DNA from: Actinocorallia sp039871655
Lineage (GTDB): Bacteria > Actinomycetota > Actinomycetes > Streptosporangiales > Streptosporangiaceae
Direction of reading: 5' to 3'
Assembly (NCBI RefSeq): GCF_039871655.1
Contig: NZ_JBDPLZ010000011.1
Location: 62,001 to 126,000, forward strand
DNA length: 64,000 nt
Shown here: piece by piece, positions 1 through 7,448 of the stretch
Layout of the letters: each line of letters starts with the position of its first letter
Position numbering within the stretch: position 1 is the first letter of the stretch
Made by a program: the position numbers and the translations under genes
Notes under the pieces: model-generated
What the model was told of the DNA's origin: nothing
Seen by the model: only the letters and a program-made list of their open reading frames with translations
Database searches by the model: none

Positions 1-783
1 GGCGCCCGGAGCGTGTTCTATCCGGCGGACGGCGACCCCGCGGCCGGTGTCGCGGACGCCATCGCCGAAGCGGGCGGACGCGTCGCGGCGGTCATCGTGT
101 GCGATCCCGGCAACCCGCGCGGCGACGTCGCCGGCCCGGAGGCGCTGACGGAGATCGCCAAGCACGCGTCGGCGGCGGACGCCCTCCTGATCGTCGACGA
201 GTGCTACACCGACCTGGCCACCGGCGAGCTCCCCGAGGGATACCTCTCCCTGGTTGAACGGAACGCAGCCGGGACGGGGCGCTTCCTCGTCCTGCACACC
301 CTGTCCAAGCGGTCGGCGATGCCGGGGCTGCGCAGCGGGTTCGCCGCGGGCGACCCCGTGACCACGGCGGAGTTCGCCGCCCACAACCGCGCCTGCGGAG
401 TGTCGACGGCCGTGCCGGTCGCCGCGGTGGCCGCCGCGCTGTGGTCGGACGACGCCCAGGTGCGCCGCGCCCGGGAGGCGCTCGCCCGAGCCTGGGACCT
501 GGCCGACGAGGCGCTCGCCGGGCTGCCCGGCTACCGCAGGGCCGAGGCGGGCTTCTTCCTATGGCTCCCGGTCGGCGCCGACGACGAAGCGGCCGCGCTG
601 CGGCTGTGGCGCGAACAGGCGCTGACCGTCATGCCCGGCCGGTACCTCGCGGCCGACGCCGGCGGGCGCAACCCGGGGGCGGGGCATCTGCGGATCGCCC
701 TGGTCCACCAGGGGCCGCGGCTGCGCACGGCCCTCGCCCGCCTGGCCTCCGGACTCCACGGAAGGAGTGTTCATGTCCGCTGA
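1..783 (+). CDS. PLP-dependent class I/II aminotransferase, 5' end outside window
   Basis: The frame is open from base 1 (reading GARSVFYPADGD), so the N-terminus lies outside the window. The visible 260 residues resemble fold-type I aminotransferases of the succinyldiaminopimelate/aspartate type. The segment CDPGNPRG corresponds to the family's NP-x-NPTG loop, DECYTDL follows, and TLSKRSAMPGLRSGF contains the expected PLP-binding lysine (codon at 307-309). The family moves an amino group between an amino acid and a keto acid. Its stop overlaps the ribosome-binding region of the ligase gene, so they share an operon. A role in supplying an amino-acid building block to the cluster is inferred; the substrate is unknown. 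Confidence 0.85.
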   Translation, partial: GARSVFYPADGDPAAGVADAIAEAGGRVAAVIVCDPGNPRGDVAGPEALTEIAKHASAADALLIVDECYTDLATGELPEGYLSLVERNAAGTGRFLVLHTLSKRSAMPGLRSGFAAGDPVTTAEFAAHNRACGVSTAVPVAAVAAALWSDDAQVRRAREALARAWDLADEALAGLPGYRRAEAGFFLWLPVGADDEAAALRLWREQALTVMPGRYLAADAGGRNPGAGHLRIALVHQGPRLRTALARLASGLHGRSVHVR

Positions 784-2368
784 CCTCACCGGCCTCCCCG
801 AGCGGCTGGCCGCCGCCCCCGACCGGACGATCCGCCTGGTGGGACTCGACGGGAGGCTCCACACCAGGACCTTCGCCGAACTGCGTGACGACGTGGCGGC
901 CCTGACCGGGGAGCTGCGGGAACGCGGAGTGGCCGAAGGCGACTTCGTCGGCGTCCTCGGACCGAACTGCTACGACTGGATCGTCGTCGACCTCGCGCTG
1001 CTCGGCATGGGCTGCGTCTCGGTGGCCTTGGCCGTCCAGGGACGGCCGGAACCGGAGGAACTGGCGGAGCTGGTCGAGCGCTACCGCCTCACGGCGCTAC
1101 TCGTCGTCGGCCGGGCCGTCCCGTCTTCGGAAGGGCTGCCGCCCGCCGCGGCGCTGCTGGAAGAACGCCCGCTGCGGTTCACCCCGCGTGAATGGGGCCC
1201 CGGCGACCGGCCGGAACTGCCCGCCGACGTGTTCACCGTCGCGTTCTCCTCCGGGACCTCCGGTTCGCGCAAGGGCCTGATGCTCACCCGGTCGGGTGTC
1301 ATGAACACCATCACCACCTCGCGTGAGGCGTGGGAGGTCACCGGAGACGACGACATCCTCATCGTGATGCCGTTCTCCAACTTCCAGCAGCGGTATCTGA
1401 TGTACCTGGCGATCGTCTCCGGCTGCTCGGCGACGGTCGTCGCGCCCGAGCGCATGTTCCAGCAGCTGAAGAAGCTCGAACCGACGATCGTGCTGGGCCC
1501 GCCGTCGTTCTACGAGATCGTCGCCAACCGTGTCGACGCGGCGGAGGGTAAGGAGAAGCTGCCCTACCAGGTGGCCGCACTGCTGCACGCCGCGCTTCCC
1601 GAAGGGCTGACCCGGAGTCTGCGGGCTCGGCTGGGCCACCGCTGGACCGGCATGTACGGGTCGCGGGTCCGGTTGATGTTCACCGGCTCGGCGCCCGTCC
1701 CGCCGCACGTCGTCCGGCTTTTCCAGCAGCTGGGCGCCCCGCTGTTCGAGGTCTACGGCAGCACCGAGGTCGGCTGGATCGCGTTCAACCTGCCCGGACG
1801 GCACCGCACCGGAACCGCGGGCCGCCCCGTGGCGGGCATCGAGGTGACGCTGGCCGACGACGGAGAGGTCGTCGTCCGAAGCCCTCACCCGCAGGCGGCG
1901 GGCTACGTGTTCGACGGCGTGGAGACCCGGCCGTCGGTGTTCCTGCCGGACGGGTCGATCACCGGCGGCGATCTCGGCGTGTTCGAGAAGGGCGGTTTCC
2001 TGCGGCTGGCCGGCCGCAAGAAGAACGTGATCATCACCCGGAGCGGGGTCAAGATCAACCCCGAGGAGCTGGAGCTGGAACTGGAGAAGAGCTCCCCCGC
2101 CACCCGCGTCCTCGTGGCGTCGCCCGCCGGCGACGGGCTCCTGACCTGCGTGGCGTGGCTGGAGGACGGCGACTCGCCCGAGCTCGCCGCCGGGGTCGAG
2201 GCGGCGGTCGCCGAGTTCAACCGGACCCGGGACGCCGCCCACCGGATCGCCGAGGTCGTCCTGCGGCCGAACAAGGAACTGACCGTGGAGAACGGATTGC
2301 TCACCAGGAACTTCAAGCTCGACAGGACGGCGGTCATGCGCGAGGTCTTCGCGGAGGTGGCGCGGTGA
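773..2368 (+). CDS. Adenylate-forming acyl/aminoacyl ligase (AMP-dependent synthetase)
   Basis: A 531-residue ANL-superfamily enzyme. It would activate a carboxylic acid as acyl-AMP and pass it to CoA or to a carrier protein. Visible motifs are the P-loop SSGTSGSRKG (about residues 159-168), the core YGSTEVGW, and the hinge region GDLGVFEKGGFLRLAGRKK with a C-terminal NFKLDR segment containing a candidate catalytic lysine. ATG 773 was chosen over GTG 767 because GGAAGGAG ends 6 bases upstream. The stop codon overlaps the GTG of a carrier-protein gene, so loading of that carrier is the most likely job (inference). The acid recognised cannot be read from sequence. Confidence 0.85.
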   Translation: MSADLTGLPERLAAAPDRTIRLVGLDGRLHTRTFAELRDDVAALTGELRERGVAEGDFVGVLGPNCYDWIVVDLALLGMGCVSVALAVQGRPEPEELAELVERYRLTALLVVGRAVPSSEGLPPAAALLEERPLRFTPREWGPGDRPELPADVFTVAFSSGTSGSRKGLMLTRSGVMNTITTSREAWEVTGDDDILIVMPFSNFQQRYLMYLAIVSGCSATVVAPERMFQQLKKLEPTIVLGPPSFYEIVANRVDAAEGKEKLPYQVAALLHAALPEGLTRSLRARLGHRWTGMYGSRVRLMFTGSAPVPPHVVRLFQQLGAPLFEVYGSTEVGWIAFNLPGRHRTGTAGRPVAGIEVTLADDGEVVVRSPHPQAAGYVFDGVETRPSVFLPDGSITGGDLGVFEKGGFLRLAGRKKNVIITRSGVKINPEELELELEKSSPATRVLVASPAGDGLLTCVAWLEDGDSPELAAGVEAAVAEFNRTRDAAHRIAEVVLRPNKELTVENGLLTRNFKLDRTAVMREVFAEVAR

Positions 2369-2610
2369 AGGCGCTGACGGACGAACGGGTCTGCGAGCTC
2401 ATCGGCAGCGTCCTGCCCAGGGCCTCGGCCAAGGGCGGTATCAAGCCGTCGATGAGCCTGCGCTCGGACCTGGGCGTGGACTCGGTGGGGTTGATGAGCA
2501 TCGTGTTCGTCCTGGAGGAACAGGCCGGGATCGACGCGTTCGGCTACGTCGACCGGTTCGTCAAGGCCGAGTACGTGTCCGACATCATCGACATCGTGCG
2601 GGAGGGCTGA
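2365..2610 (+). CDS. Acyl carrier protein (first of two)
   Basis: An 81-residue acidic, helical protein with LGVDSVGLMS, the phosphopantetheine attachment signature; Ser40 would carry the prosthetic arm. The GTG start at 2365 overlaps the ligase stop (GTGA), indicating translational coupling. Upstream starts in the same frame would overlap the ligase deeply and were rejected. It is probably loaded by the adjacent ligase and would present the acyl group to later enzymes of the cluster. The family call is firm; the cargo is unknown. Confidence 0.88.
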   Translation: MKALTDERVCELIGSVLPRASAKGGIKPSMSLRSDLGVDSVGLMSIVFVLEEQAGIDAFGYVDRFVKAEYVSDIIDIVREG

Positions 2611-2615
2611 GGCCG

Positions 2616-3557
2616 GTGACCCGTCCCATCATCGACTTCCACTGCCACATCGCCGACACCATGTGCTTCCCGCCGTCCTTCCGCGACGGCGTCGTGGCCA
2701 ACATGGAGCTGGCGCTGCGGGCCAAGGGCGTCCCCATCCCGCGCGAGAAGGTCGCCCGGATGCACGACGGCACCCTGAACGACCCGTCCTGCGACGAACT
2801 CGTCGCGCAGATGGACGAGGCGGGCATCGACGAGGCGGTCCTGCTCGTGCCCGACTTCACCTACGCGCTGCGCGACGGCTCCCACACGATCGAGGAGATC
2901 CTCGAACACCACAAGAAGGTCGTCGACCACTACCCCGGCCGGTTCCGCGTCTTCGCCGGGGTCGACCCCCGGTGGGGCGCGGACGGCCTCGCCCTGTTCG
3001 AGCGCTCCATCACCGAGTTCGGGTTCGACGGGCTGAAGCTCTACCCGCCGTGCGGCTACCGCCTCTCCGACGACATCCTGTACCCGTTCTACGAGCTCTG
3101 CGCGCAGTACGGGCTGCCGGTGCTCACCCACATCGGGGCGACCTCCCCGGTGCTGGACTTCGAGGCGGCCCTGCCGATCCACATCGACCGGCCGGCCCGC
3201 GACTTCCCCACCGTCGACTTCGTCCTCGCCCACGGCAGCGTCCACTACCCGGACGAGTGCGCGATGCTCTGCAACAACCGCCCCAACATCTACATCGACG
3301 TGAGCGGTTTCGAGGCCAACGGAGTCCCCGGCCTGAACGCCCTTTTCCGCAAGGGCATCAACCACAAGATCCTCTTCGGCACCGACTGGCCGATCTTCCG
3401 TCTCCAGGGCAGGCAGTCCGACTTCCTGACCAGGCTCCTCACCGAGGAGGCCTTCCCCCCGGAGATGACCGAGACCGAGCGGGACCTGTTCTTCCACGGG
3501 AACGCCGCCCGGCTGCTCGGCAAGCACAAGGTGAAGAACCCCGAGAAAGGCAGCTGA
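2616..3557 (+). CDS. Amidohydrolase-family (amidohydro_2) metal-dependent hydrolase/decarboxylase
   Basis: A 313-residue TIM-barrel protein. The N-terminal metal motif HCH (DFHCHIAD, residues 9-11), the strand-5 LTHIGATSP, HGSVHYPDE and the late FGTDWPIF aspartate follow the amidohydrolase_2 order. Members hydrolyse C-N or C-O bonds or act as metal-dependent decarboxylases. The start is GTG 2616, 5 bp after the carrier-protein stop, with purine-rich GGGAGGGCTGAGG upstream. It belongs to the same operon. The next gene of the cluster is separated from it by an inserted tnpB transposon. The substrate is unknown. Confidence 0.8.
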   Translation: MTRPIIDFHCHIADTMCFPPSFRDGVVANMELALRAKGVPIPREKVARMHDGTLNDPSCDELVAQMDEAGIDEAVLLVPDFTYALRDGSHTIEEILEHHKKVVDHYPGRFRVFAGVDPRWGADGLALFERSITEFGFDGLKLYPPCGYRLSDDILYPFYELCAQYGLPVLTHIGATSPVLDFEAALPIHIDRPARDFPTVDFVLAHGSVHYPDECAMLCNNRPNIYIDVSGFEANGVPGLNALFRKGINHKILFGTDWPIFRLQGRQSDFLTRLLTEEAFPPEMTETERDLFFHGNAARLLGKHKVKNPEKGS

Positions 3558-3560
3558 GAG

Positions 3561-3690
3561 TTGACCTCCTCCGACGCCCTGAAGGGCGGGGATTCCTTCC
3601 CTCACGGGTCGGTGTTCCTGCTTCACCGCCGGTTGCCCGCCGGGCTCGCGCCCTTGAGGTCCTACACCGGCTCCACAGGCGTTTCAGCTC
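3561..3690 (-). ncRNA. Predicted omegaRNA/reRNA scaffold at the tnpB right end
   Basis: In TnpB systems the guide RNA scaffold overlaps the tnpB 3' end and runs to the element's right end, with the guide read from flanking DNA. Here that segment is the last tnpB codons through the CCCTGAAGGG hairpin to 3561. If transcribed through the end, the guide would be complementary to the tail of the amidohydrolase gene, beginning CTCTCAGCTGCCTTTCTCGG (minus-strand reading of 3560 down to 3541). Location is inferred from family knowledge; no promoter or fold was computed. Confidence 0.4.
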
Positions 3691-4793
3691 TCCGCCAGCC
3701 CGGCGGCGAGAAGGTTCCTGGCTGCGTTGACGTCCCGGTCATGACAGGCCCCGCACCGGGTGCAGGTCCACTTCCGGACGCCCAGCGGCATCTTCGCCGC
3801 CCGGTGTCCGCAGGCGGAGCACAGCTGGGAGGAGGGGAACCAGCGGTCCACGACCACGAGGTTCCGCCCGTACCAGTCGGCCTTGTACTCCAGCATCGAC
3901 CGCAACTCCCGCCAGGCGGCATCCGAGATGGCGCGGGCCAGGGAGTGGTTCTTGACCATGTTGCGGACGGCGAGGTCCTCGATCACGACCGTTTGGTTCT
4001 CACGGACGAGCCGAGTGCTCAGCTTGTGCAGGAAATCCCGCCTGCGGTCGGTGATCCGGGCGTGGACGCGAGCGACCTTCCGGCGGGCTTTCTCCCGGTT
4101 CCTGCCGCCCTTGGCCTTGCGGGACAACTCCCGCTGGGCCCGGGCCAGCCGGCGGCGGTCCCGCTGCTCATGCCGGGGATTGGCGATCTTCTCCCCGGTG
4201 GAGAGCACCACCAGGGACGTGATCCCGGCGTCCACGCCCACCGACTGCTCCACGGGGTCGAGGCGGGCGATGCGGTCCTCGCACAGCAGGGACACGAACC
4301 AGCGCCCGGCCGCGTCCCGCGACACCGTCACCGTGGACGGCTGCGCGCCCTCCGGCAGGGGCCGGGACCACACGATGTCCAGCGGGCCGTCCATCTTCGC
4401 CAGGGTCAGCCGCCCGTCGCAGAACGTGAAGGCGGAGCGGGTGTACTCGGCGGACGCGCGGGACTTCTTCTTGGACTTGAACGTCGGGTACTTCGCGCGT
4501 TTGTCCCAGAAGTTCACGAACCCGGCCTGCAGATGCCGCAGAGCCTGCTGCAACGGAACGCAGGAGACCTCGCCCAAGAAGGCGAGCTCCTCGGTGCGCT
4601 TCCACTCGGTCAAAAGCGCGGAGGACTCCACGTAGGAGACCCGACGCCCCTCGTTGCGGTAGGCGCGGGTGCGTTCTTCCAGCGCCCGGTTGTAGACCAG
4701 GCGGACGCAGCCGAAGGTGCGCGACAGCTCCGCTGCCTGCGCCTCCGTCGGATAAAAGCGGTACCGGAACGCCCGCTTCACCTGCCGTCCCAT
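3684..4793 (-). CDS. tnpB: TnpB RNA-guided nuclease (OrfB)
   Basis: A 369-residue TnpB protein. The N-terminus RAFRYRFYPTEAQ and the FGCVRLVYNRALE segment are standard for the family. The RuvC-like active site looks complete: Asp in VGVDAGITSL, Glu in VVIEDLAV and Asp in HDRDVNAARN. A CxxC...CxxC zinc ribbon (CSACG, CTRCG) lies before the last motif. TnpB proteins cut DNA next to a transposon-associated motif using a guide RNA from the element's right end (established for ISDra2). The start could be ATG 4793, ATG 4802 or GTG 4781; no clear Shine-Dalgarno decides. It is antisense to the surrounding biosynthetic operon. Confidence 0.9.
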   Translation of the reverse strand: MGRQVKRAFRYRFYPTEAQAAELSRTFGCVRLVYNRALEERTRAYRNEGRRVSYVESSALLTEWKRTEELAFLGEVSCVPLQQALRHLQAGFVNFWDKRAKYPTFKSKKKSRASAEYTRSAFTFCDGRLTLAKMDGPLDIVWSRPLPEGAQPSTVTVSRDAAGRWFVSLLCEDRIARLDPVEQSVGVDAGITSLVVLSTGEKIANPRHEQRDRRRLARAQRELSRKAKGGRNREKARRKVARVHARITDRRRDFLHKLSTRLVRENQTVVIEDLAVRNMVKNHSLARAISDAAWRELRSMLEYKADWYGRNLVVVDRWFPSSQLCSACGHRAAKMPLGVRKWTCTRCGACHDRDVNAARNLLAAGLAES

Positions 4794-4897
4794 GCCCCGC
4801 ATTTTACCAAGAGAACAGACAAGAACACGCACAGTGAAGGGAGGGAGCGGCGTTTCCTCCCCCGCCTGAAGGCAGGGGTCTTCGCGCCGCGAACTAG

Positions 4898-5803
4898 ATG
4901 ACGGACACCACGGTCCAGGGTCTGACCGACGAGCAGGTGGCGTTCTTCCGCGAGAACGGCTTCGTCGGCCCGTTCGACCTGTACGACGAGGACGAGGCTC
5001 CGCTGCTGTGGAACCAGGCCAAGATCGAGATGGTCCTGTCGCAGAACAAGCCCCACAACTCGACCATCATCAACTACGACCGGCACCTGGACTGCAACAC
5101 CCTCTCGGAGCACGTCGCCAGGCCGGAGATCGTCAACCGGCTCCGCAGCCTCATCGGCGACGACATCCTGTGCTGGAAGACCAACATCTTCCAGAAGACG
5201 CCGGGTGAGAGCGGCACCGGCTGGCACCAGGTCGAGACGTTCGTCGTCGGCGACACCACGACCGCCTCGACCCCGTCGCTGAAGTACACCGAGGAGACCG
5301 ACTACCTCACCCAGGAACTGACGGTGTGGACGGCGTTCTCCCCGGCCGGCCGCGAGAACGGCTGCCTGCGCTTCATCCCCGGCAGCCACAAGCGCTGGTA
5401 CTACGACGAGAGCAAGCCGCTGACCCTCGACGTGGAGAGCAAGACCCACGACTTCTTCGGCTACGACTACTCCGAACTCAAGCTCGACCAGGACTGGGAC
5501 CCCGAGCAGGAGCAGATCGTCGAGATGGAGATGAAGCCCGGCCAGTTCGTGATCTTCCTCGCCAAGTGCATCCACGGCTCGCTGCCCAACGTCAGCGACG
5601 AGACCCGCCTGGCCTACGCCTCCCGGTACGTGGCCCCCTCGGTGAAGGTCTACGAGAACGTCGACAGCCTCAGCGAGTTCGGCGACACGATCGACCTCGA
5701 CTACCACGGCTGCGTGCTGGTCTCCGGCGAGGACCGCTACGGCTACAACCGCATCCACGAGCGCAACCTCAACGGCTACGAGTTCAAGAAGGTGACCCCC
5801 TGA
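4898..5803 (+). CDS. SyrB2-like non-haem Fe(II)/2-oxoglutarate halogenase homologue with His-x-Val in place of His-x-Ala
   Basis: A 301-residue PhyH-superfamily protein that follows the syringomycin halogenase SyrB2 along its length, as far as I recall that sequence: NGFVGPFD, NYDRHLD, LCWKT, GTGWHQVETF, TVWTAF, ENGCLRFIPGS, FFGYDY, ASRYV and a YNR tail. Metal ligands His110 and His226 are present. The carboxylate ligand of hydroxylases (HxD) is absent: residue 112 is Val where SyrB2 has Ala118. Loss of this ligand is what lets halogenases bind chloride. SyrB2-type enzymes act on carrier-bound aminoacyl groups, and a carrier gene overlaps the stop (TGATG). The ATG at 4898 lacks a good ribosome-binding site because transposon DNA lies directly upstream. 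Halogenation is probable but unproven; Val is bulkier than the usual Ala/Gly. Confidence 0.8.
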   Translation: MTDTTVQGLTDEQVAFFRENGFVGPFDLYDEDEAPLLWNQAKIEMVLSQNKPHNSTIINYDRHLDCNTLSEHVARPEIVNRLRSLIGDDILCWKTNIFQKTPGESGTGWHQVETFVVGDTTTASTPSLKYTEETDYLTQELTVWTAFSPAGRENGCLRFIPGSHKRWYYDESKPLTLDVESKTHDFFGYDYSELKLDQDWDPEQEQIVEMEMKPGQFVIFLAKCIHGSLPNVSDETRLAYASRYVAPSVKVYENVDSLSEFGDTIDLDYHGCVLVSGEDRYGYNRIHERNLNGYEFKKVTP

Positions 5804-6075
5804 TGCCCGCCGTGGAGACCCAGACGTCCTTGAAGAAGCTCGTCGACTTCCTGAGCACCCAGCCGGAGACCGCGCACCTGACGGAAGAGCAGGTCACCGC
5901 GGACGCCACCCGCGAGGAGCTCGGCATCGGCTCCCTGGCCGTCATCCTGCTGGTCAACAACTACATCCAGGCCAACGCGCCCGGCGTCATGATCGACCCG
6001 GCGTGGGTGCCGCGCCTCAACGACGTCGCGGGCATCATGTCGGTCCTCGACGAGATCGACCAGAGCGCGTCGTGA
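5803..6075 (+). CDS. Acyl carrier protein (second)
   Basis: A 90-residue carrier protein. EELGIGSLAVILL resembles the attachment motif, with Ser44 as the likely phosphopantetheine site, although the usual Asp before Ser is Gly (GIGS instead of G-x-DS). Start ATG 5803 overlaps the preceding TGA (TGATG), and its own stop overlaps the next GTG, so the three genes are translationally coupled. The coupling suggests this carrier presents substrate to the SyrB2-like enzyme and the KAS III-like enzyme (inference). The motif deviation leaves some doubt about normal phosphopantetheinylation. Confidence 0.78.
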   Translation: MPAVETQTSLKKLVDFLSTQPETAHLTEEQVTADATREELGIGSLAVILLVNNYIQANAPGVMIDPAWVPRLNDVAGIMSVLDEIDQSAS

Positions 6076-6992
6076 CCCCGGCGATCGGATCGTTCGCCTG
6101 CGCGTTCGGCGACCTCGAACGCGAACCGAAGGACATCCCCGGCTTCGACGAGCTGTGGCGCGCCCAGTCGCCCGACACGGACTTCGCGTCCATGGGCGCC
6201 GGGACGTTCCGGACGATGACCCGGCCGGTCGGCGAGTACGTCGCCGACTGCGTCAAGCGCGTCCTCGACGACGCGGGGGTGCCGGCGTCCGAGGTCGACC
6301 GGATCGTGTTCGCGACGTCCGACGCCACCCTCGCCCGGCTCGGCCGGGACTTCGCCGTCGAGGTCATGCTCGGCCTGGGCCTGACCTCGGCCGTCCCGGC
6401 CGTCCTGTCCTTCCTGCAGTGCTGCAGCTCCCTCGAGGCGCTGCGGTACGGCCGGCAGGCGTTCGACGACGAGGACGTCCGTCACGTCCTCGTCGTCGCG
6501 CTGGACTTCACCCCCGACGACGCCCAGCGGGTGAGGCAGTTCGCGCTGTTCAGCGACGCGGTGGCCGGCTGCCTGATCAGCAGGACGGCCGGCGGCCCGC
6601 TGCGGCTGCTGTCGACGGCGGCGGCCGTCGACCCGGAGGGGCTGGCCGGCCACGACTCGTTCGTCTCCCGGCAGCGCGTCGCCCGGACCGCTCTGGCCAA
6701 GGCGCTCGCCAAGGGCGGGGCCGGGCTCGACCGGGTGGCGAAGGTCTTCCCCACCAACCTCTACGAGCCGCTGACGGCCTTCAACGCGATGGCCGCCGGG
6801 CTGCCGCGCCCACTGCTGCACTTCACCGGGCCGATGCGTGCGTACGCCCACTGCGGCAACTGCGACTGGATCATCAACCTGGCCGACCACGCGGACGGCC
6901 AGGGGTTGCGTCCGGGGGAGCTGTACCTGGCGACGGCCTCCGCCCCCGGCTTCTTCGCCTGCGGACTACTGGAAGGAACTCCCGCATCATGA
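6072..6992 (+). CDS. 3-oxoacyl-ACP synthase III (KAS III/FabH)-like enzyme
   Basis: A 306-residue thiolase-fold protein starting at GTG 6072, overlapping the carrier-protein stop. LSFLQCCSSLEAL holds the presumed active-site cysteine (Cys117 or Cys118), and the C-terminal YAHCGNCDWIINL carries the Asn expected in the GN motif. The region where FabH has the histidine of HQAN reads FPTNLYEPL, with no His at that place. KAS III enzymes condense an acyl-CoA with malonyl-ACP; relatives such as CerJ act as acyltransferases. The altered triad makes acyl transfer or a different condensation plausible. It is in an operon with two carrier proteins. Confidence 0.75.
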   Translation: MTPAIGSFACAFGDLEREPKDIPGFDELWRAQSPDTDFASMGAGTFRTMTRPVGEYVADCVKRVLDDAGVPASEVDRIVFATSDATLARLGRDFAVEVMLGLGLTSAVPAVLSFLQCCSSLEALRYGRQAFDDEDVRHVLVVALDFTPDDAQRVRQFALFSDAVAGCLISRTAGGPLRLLSTAAAVDPEGLAGHDSFVSRQRVARTALAKALAKGGAGLDRVAKVFPTNLYEPLTAFNAMAAGLPRPLLHFTGPMRAYAHCGNCDWIINLADHADGQGLRPGELYLATASAPGFFACGLLEGTPAS

Positions 6993-7444
6993 AGATCATC
7001 GTCGACGACCTCTCCGGTCCCGAGATCGCCGCGTTCCTCGAGGAGCACGTGCAGGACATGCGCGCGATCACCCCGCTGGAGAGCAAGCACGCCCTCGACC
7101 TCGACGGGCTGCGCCGCAAGGAGATCACCTTCTGGTCGGTCTACGACGGCGACGAGCTGGTCGGCTGCGGCGCCATCAAGAGGCACGACGCCGAGCTCGG
7201 CGAGATCAAGTCGATGCGCACCTCGCCGACCCGCCGCCGCGGCGGCGTCGCCGCCCACCTGCTCGGCCACATGATCTCCGAGGCGCGGGAGACGGGCCTC
7301 AAGCGCCTCAGCCTGGAGACCGGCTCGACCGAGCACTTCCTGCCCGCCCGCAAGCTGTACGAGCGCTTCGGCTTCACCTACACCGGCCCGTTCGCCGACT
7401 ACACCGACGACCCGCACAGCTCCTACATGACCAAGGTGCTGTGA
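6989..7444 (+). CDS. GNAT-family N-acyltransferase
   Basis: A 151-residue GNAT protein. The acetyl-CoA loop appears as SPTRRRGGVAAHLLGHM (Q/RxxGxG/A type), followed by LSLETG and the C-terminal ARKLYERFGFTYTGPF typical of the family. The start ATG 6989 overlaps the KAS III stop (ATGA) and GGAAGGA lies about 12 bases upstream. Such enzymes acylate an amine with an acyl-CoA. In this setting it may modify a product, protect the host by self-acetylation, or use an acyl carrier donor; none can be chosen from sequence. Confidence 0.85.
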   Translation: MKIIVDDLSGPEIAAFLEEHVQDMRAITPLESKHALDLDGLRRKEITFWSVYDGDELVGCGAIKRHDAELGEIKSMRTSPTRRRGGVAAHLLGHMISEARETGLKRLSLETGSTEHFLPARKLYERFGFTYTGPFADYTDDPHSSYMTKVL

Positions 7445-7448
7445 GTCG

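Larger units (their letters stand above)
3561..4890 (-). mobile_element. IS605/IS1341-like tnpB transposon without tnpA
   Basis: The element lies between the amidohydrolase stop (3557) and the ATG of the halogenase-like gene (4898). Near each end there is a short palindrome with the same core: CCCCGCCTGAAGGCAGGGG at about 4858-4876 (imperfect, one bulge) and CGCCCTGAAGGGCG at about 3574-3587. Such subterminal hairpins are typical of IS200/IS605 ends. Read on the minus strand, the right end finishes GTCAA at 3561-3565, like the TCAA cleavage tetranucleotide of IS608 (known family feature). No Y1 transposase gene is present, so mobility would need TnpA in trans. The left boundary (about 4890) is approximate. 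Confidence 0.65.

Noticed and set aside
3561..4901. Open + strand frame across the transposon
   Set aside because: It is antisense to tnpB, begins in the element's end and has no known domain.
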